Positions 6,033-7,044 of a stretch of 7,044 nt of DNA are shown in pieces. The stretch lies in the NCBI GenBank assembly GCA_015489265.1, contig WFZY01000038.1, positions 1 to 7,044 of the forward strand. Direction: 5' to 3'. A model generated the notes under the pieces. It did no database searches. It saw only the letters and a list, made by a program, of their open reading frames with translations, and had not been told where the DNA came from. Both the position numbers and the translations under genes were made by a program. Position 1 is the first letter of the stretch, and each line of letters begins with the position of its first letter. Source of the stretch: Flavobacteriaceae bacterium. Lineage in GTDB: Bacteria > Bacteroidota > Bacteroidia > Flavobacteriales > Flavobacteriaceae.

Positions 6033-7044
6033 ATGAAAAAGTATTTTGTTATTCTGCTAATTACAACATTTTCAGTAAATTACGCACAATTTGAAGATAT
6101 ATTTGCTTCTGACAGTGATGCCGAAAAATTTGTCACCAACTATACACAACCCGTATTCAGGGGCTTAATGTATGCTACAAACAGCGCCTGGGTAACATCT
6201 GCCCAACCCGTTAAACCTTTTAAATTTGAGTTAAATATAAGTGCTGCAGGTGCTTTTATCCCACAAAATTTTGAAAGTTTCAAATTCGATCCGGCTGACT
6301 ATCAATATTTGAGAATTGAAAGTGGACCCGATGATATTCCAACCGTTATGGGTGGCGAAAGTCAAACCCATTTAAAAATAGTAATTCCGGACAATACCAA
6401 CAACGAAATTAAATTGTTGGAATTTAATTCGCCCGATGGCATTAAAAACAAATTACCGGTTAATGTTGTTCCGGCACCGGCTGTTCAAATGTCTATGGGA
6501 TTGCCTTTAGGTAGTGAAGTAAACTTGCGTTATGCGCCTACCTTAACCGATGATAATGGCGGCTTTTTTCAATTGTTGGGTATTGGCTTAAAACACAGTA
6601 TTTCTCAATATTTTCCTGCAGGAAAAGACGAAAACGGAAAGAAAAAGAAACGCCATTTTAATTTGGCGGCACATGCTGCATACCAACATATCAGTGCCGG
6701 TTACGACGATCAAAATTCCGATAAAGCCGTCCATTTAAATATCTCTACAATTTCGCTACAAGGTGTCGCTTCTTTTGACTATAAATTAATCAGCTTATAC
6801 GGTTCGGTAGGATATACAAAAGGATTTACTACGATGGATGTACTCGGCACCTACAATTATACTTATGAAGTTCAAGATAATAATGGTAATCATATCAGAA
6901 CTGAAACCGTTTCCATTACCGACCCTTTGAAGCTCAATTATGATGTCAACGGGATGAAAGCCAAAGCCGGTTTTAAATTAAAATTGGCATTTTTCCAAAT
7001 TTTTGCCGATTATACCCTACAAGAGTTTCCGGTAGCAACTGCCG
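6033..7044 (+). CDS. Secreted, probably outer-membrane DUF6588-like protein (C-terminus cut off)
   Basis: The frame is open for 337 codons plus one base up to the right edge, with no stop, so the C-terminus is missing. A signal peptide is clear (MKKYFVILLITTFSVNYA, then QF; cleavage after about residue 18). The mature part starts with a short helix-like segment (SDAEKFVTNYTQPVFRGLMYATNSAW), then alternating strands such as FKFELNISAAGAFIP and HFNLAAHAAYQHISAGYDD, and SLYGSVGYTKGF. These look like outer-membrane beta-barrel strands. The opening 'Y-x-x-P-x-x-x-G' followed by a W, and the motif IPTVMGG (102-108), resemble my recollection of DUF6588, a Bacteroidota family of unknown function. That assignment is tentative. 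A very basic turn, KDENGKKKKR (198-207), probably lies in a loop between strands. The gene has its own strong promoter overlapping the end of apt, so it is probably transcribed independently. Confidence 0.75.
   Translation, partial: MKKYFVILLITTFSVNYAQFEDIFASDSDAEKFVTNYTQPVFRGLMYATNSAWVTSAQPVKPFKFELNISAAGAFIPQNFESFKFDPADYQYLRIESGPDDIPTVMGGESQTHLKIVIPDNTNNEIKLLEFNSPDGIKNKLPVNVVPAPAVQMSMGLPLGSEVNLRYAPTLTDDNGGFFQLLGIGLKHSISQYFPAGKDENGKKKKRHFNLAAHAAYQHISAGYDDQNSDKAVHLNISTISLQGVASFDYKLISLYGSVGYTKGFTTMDVLGTYNYTYEVQDNNGNHIRTETVSITDPLKLNYDVNGMKAKAGFKLKLAFFQIFADYTLQEFPVATA

Overview
The window looks like chromosomal DNA from a member of the Bacteroidota, most likely a flavobacterium or close relative. 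The evidence is low GC (high thirties percent by eye), an M1 peptidase with a C-terminal type IX secretion (T9SS) sorting domain, a DUF4249 lipoprotein, no Shine-Dalgarno sequences ahead of the starts, and matches to the Bacteroidota promoter -7 element TAnnTTTG. I see no phage, plasmid, transposase, CRISPR, tRNA or rRNA signal. Gene content is mostly housekeeping and cell envelope, and I found no clear novel multi-gene system.

Layout: positions 1-240 hold the first 80 codons of a minus-strand GNAT-like protein that runs off the left edge. A 156-bp divergent gap separates it from a secreted M1 aminopeptidase (397-2319, +). A 299-bp non-coding gap (2320-2618) follows. It holds two stem-loops that share the octamer TCAGGACA, a pyrimidine-rich stretch with a 22-bp-period repeat, and a -7 element next to the following gene. 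Then come a CPA1-type Na+/H+ antiporter (2619-3860), a CDP-alcohol phosphatidyltransferase that probably starts at TTG (3975-4544), a DUF4249 lipoprotein (4593-5408), adenine phosphoribosyltransferase apt (5471-5986), and the first 337 codons of a secreted, probably outer-membrane protein resembling DUF6588 (6033 to the right edge).

From 397 onward all genes are on the + strand, with gaps of 46-299 bp and no overlaps. They look like single genes or short transcription units rather than one tight operon. The products cover extracellular peptide breakdown, cation/pH homeostasis, phospholipid synthesis, purine salvage and outer-membrane components. Nothing in the sequence ties them into one pathway. 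The best prospects for follow-up are the structured 2320-2618 gap, the TTG start, the promoter embedded in the end of apt, and a strong excess of CCGG over GGCC.
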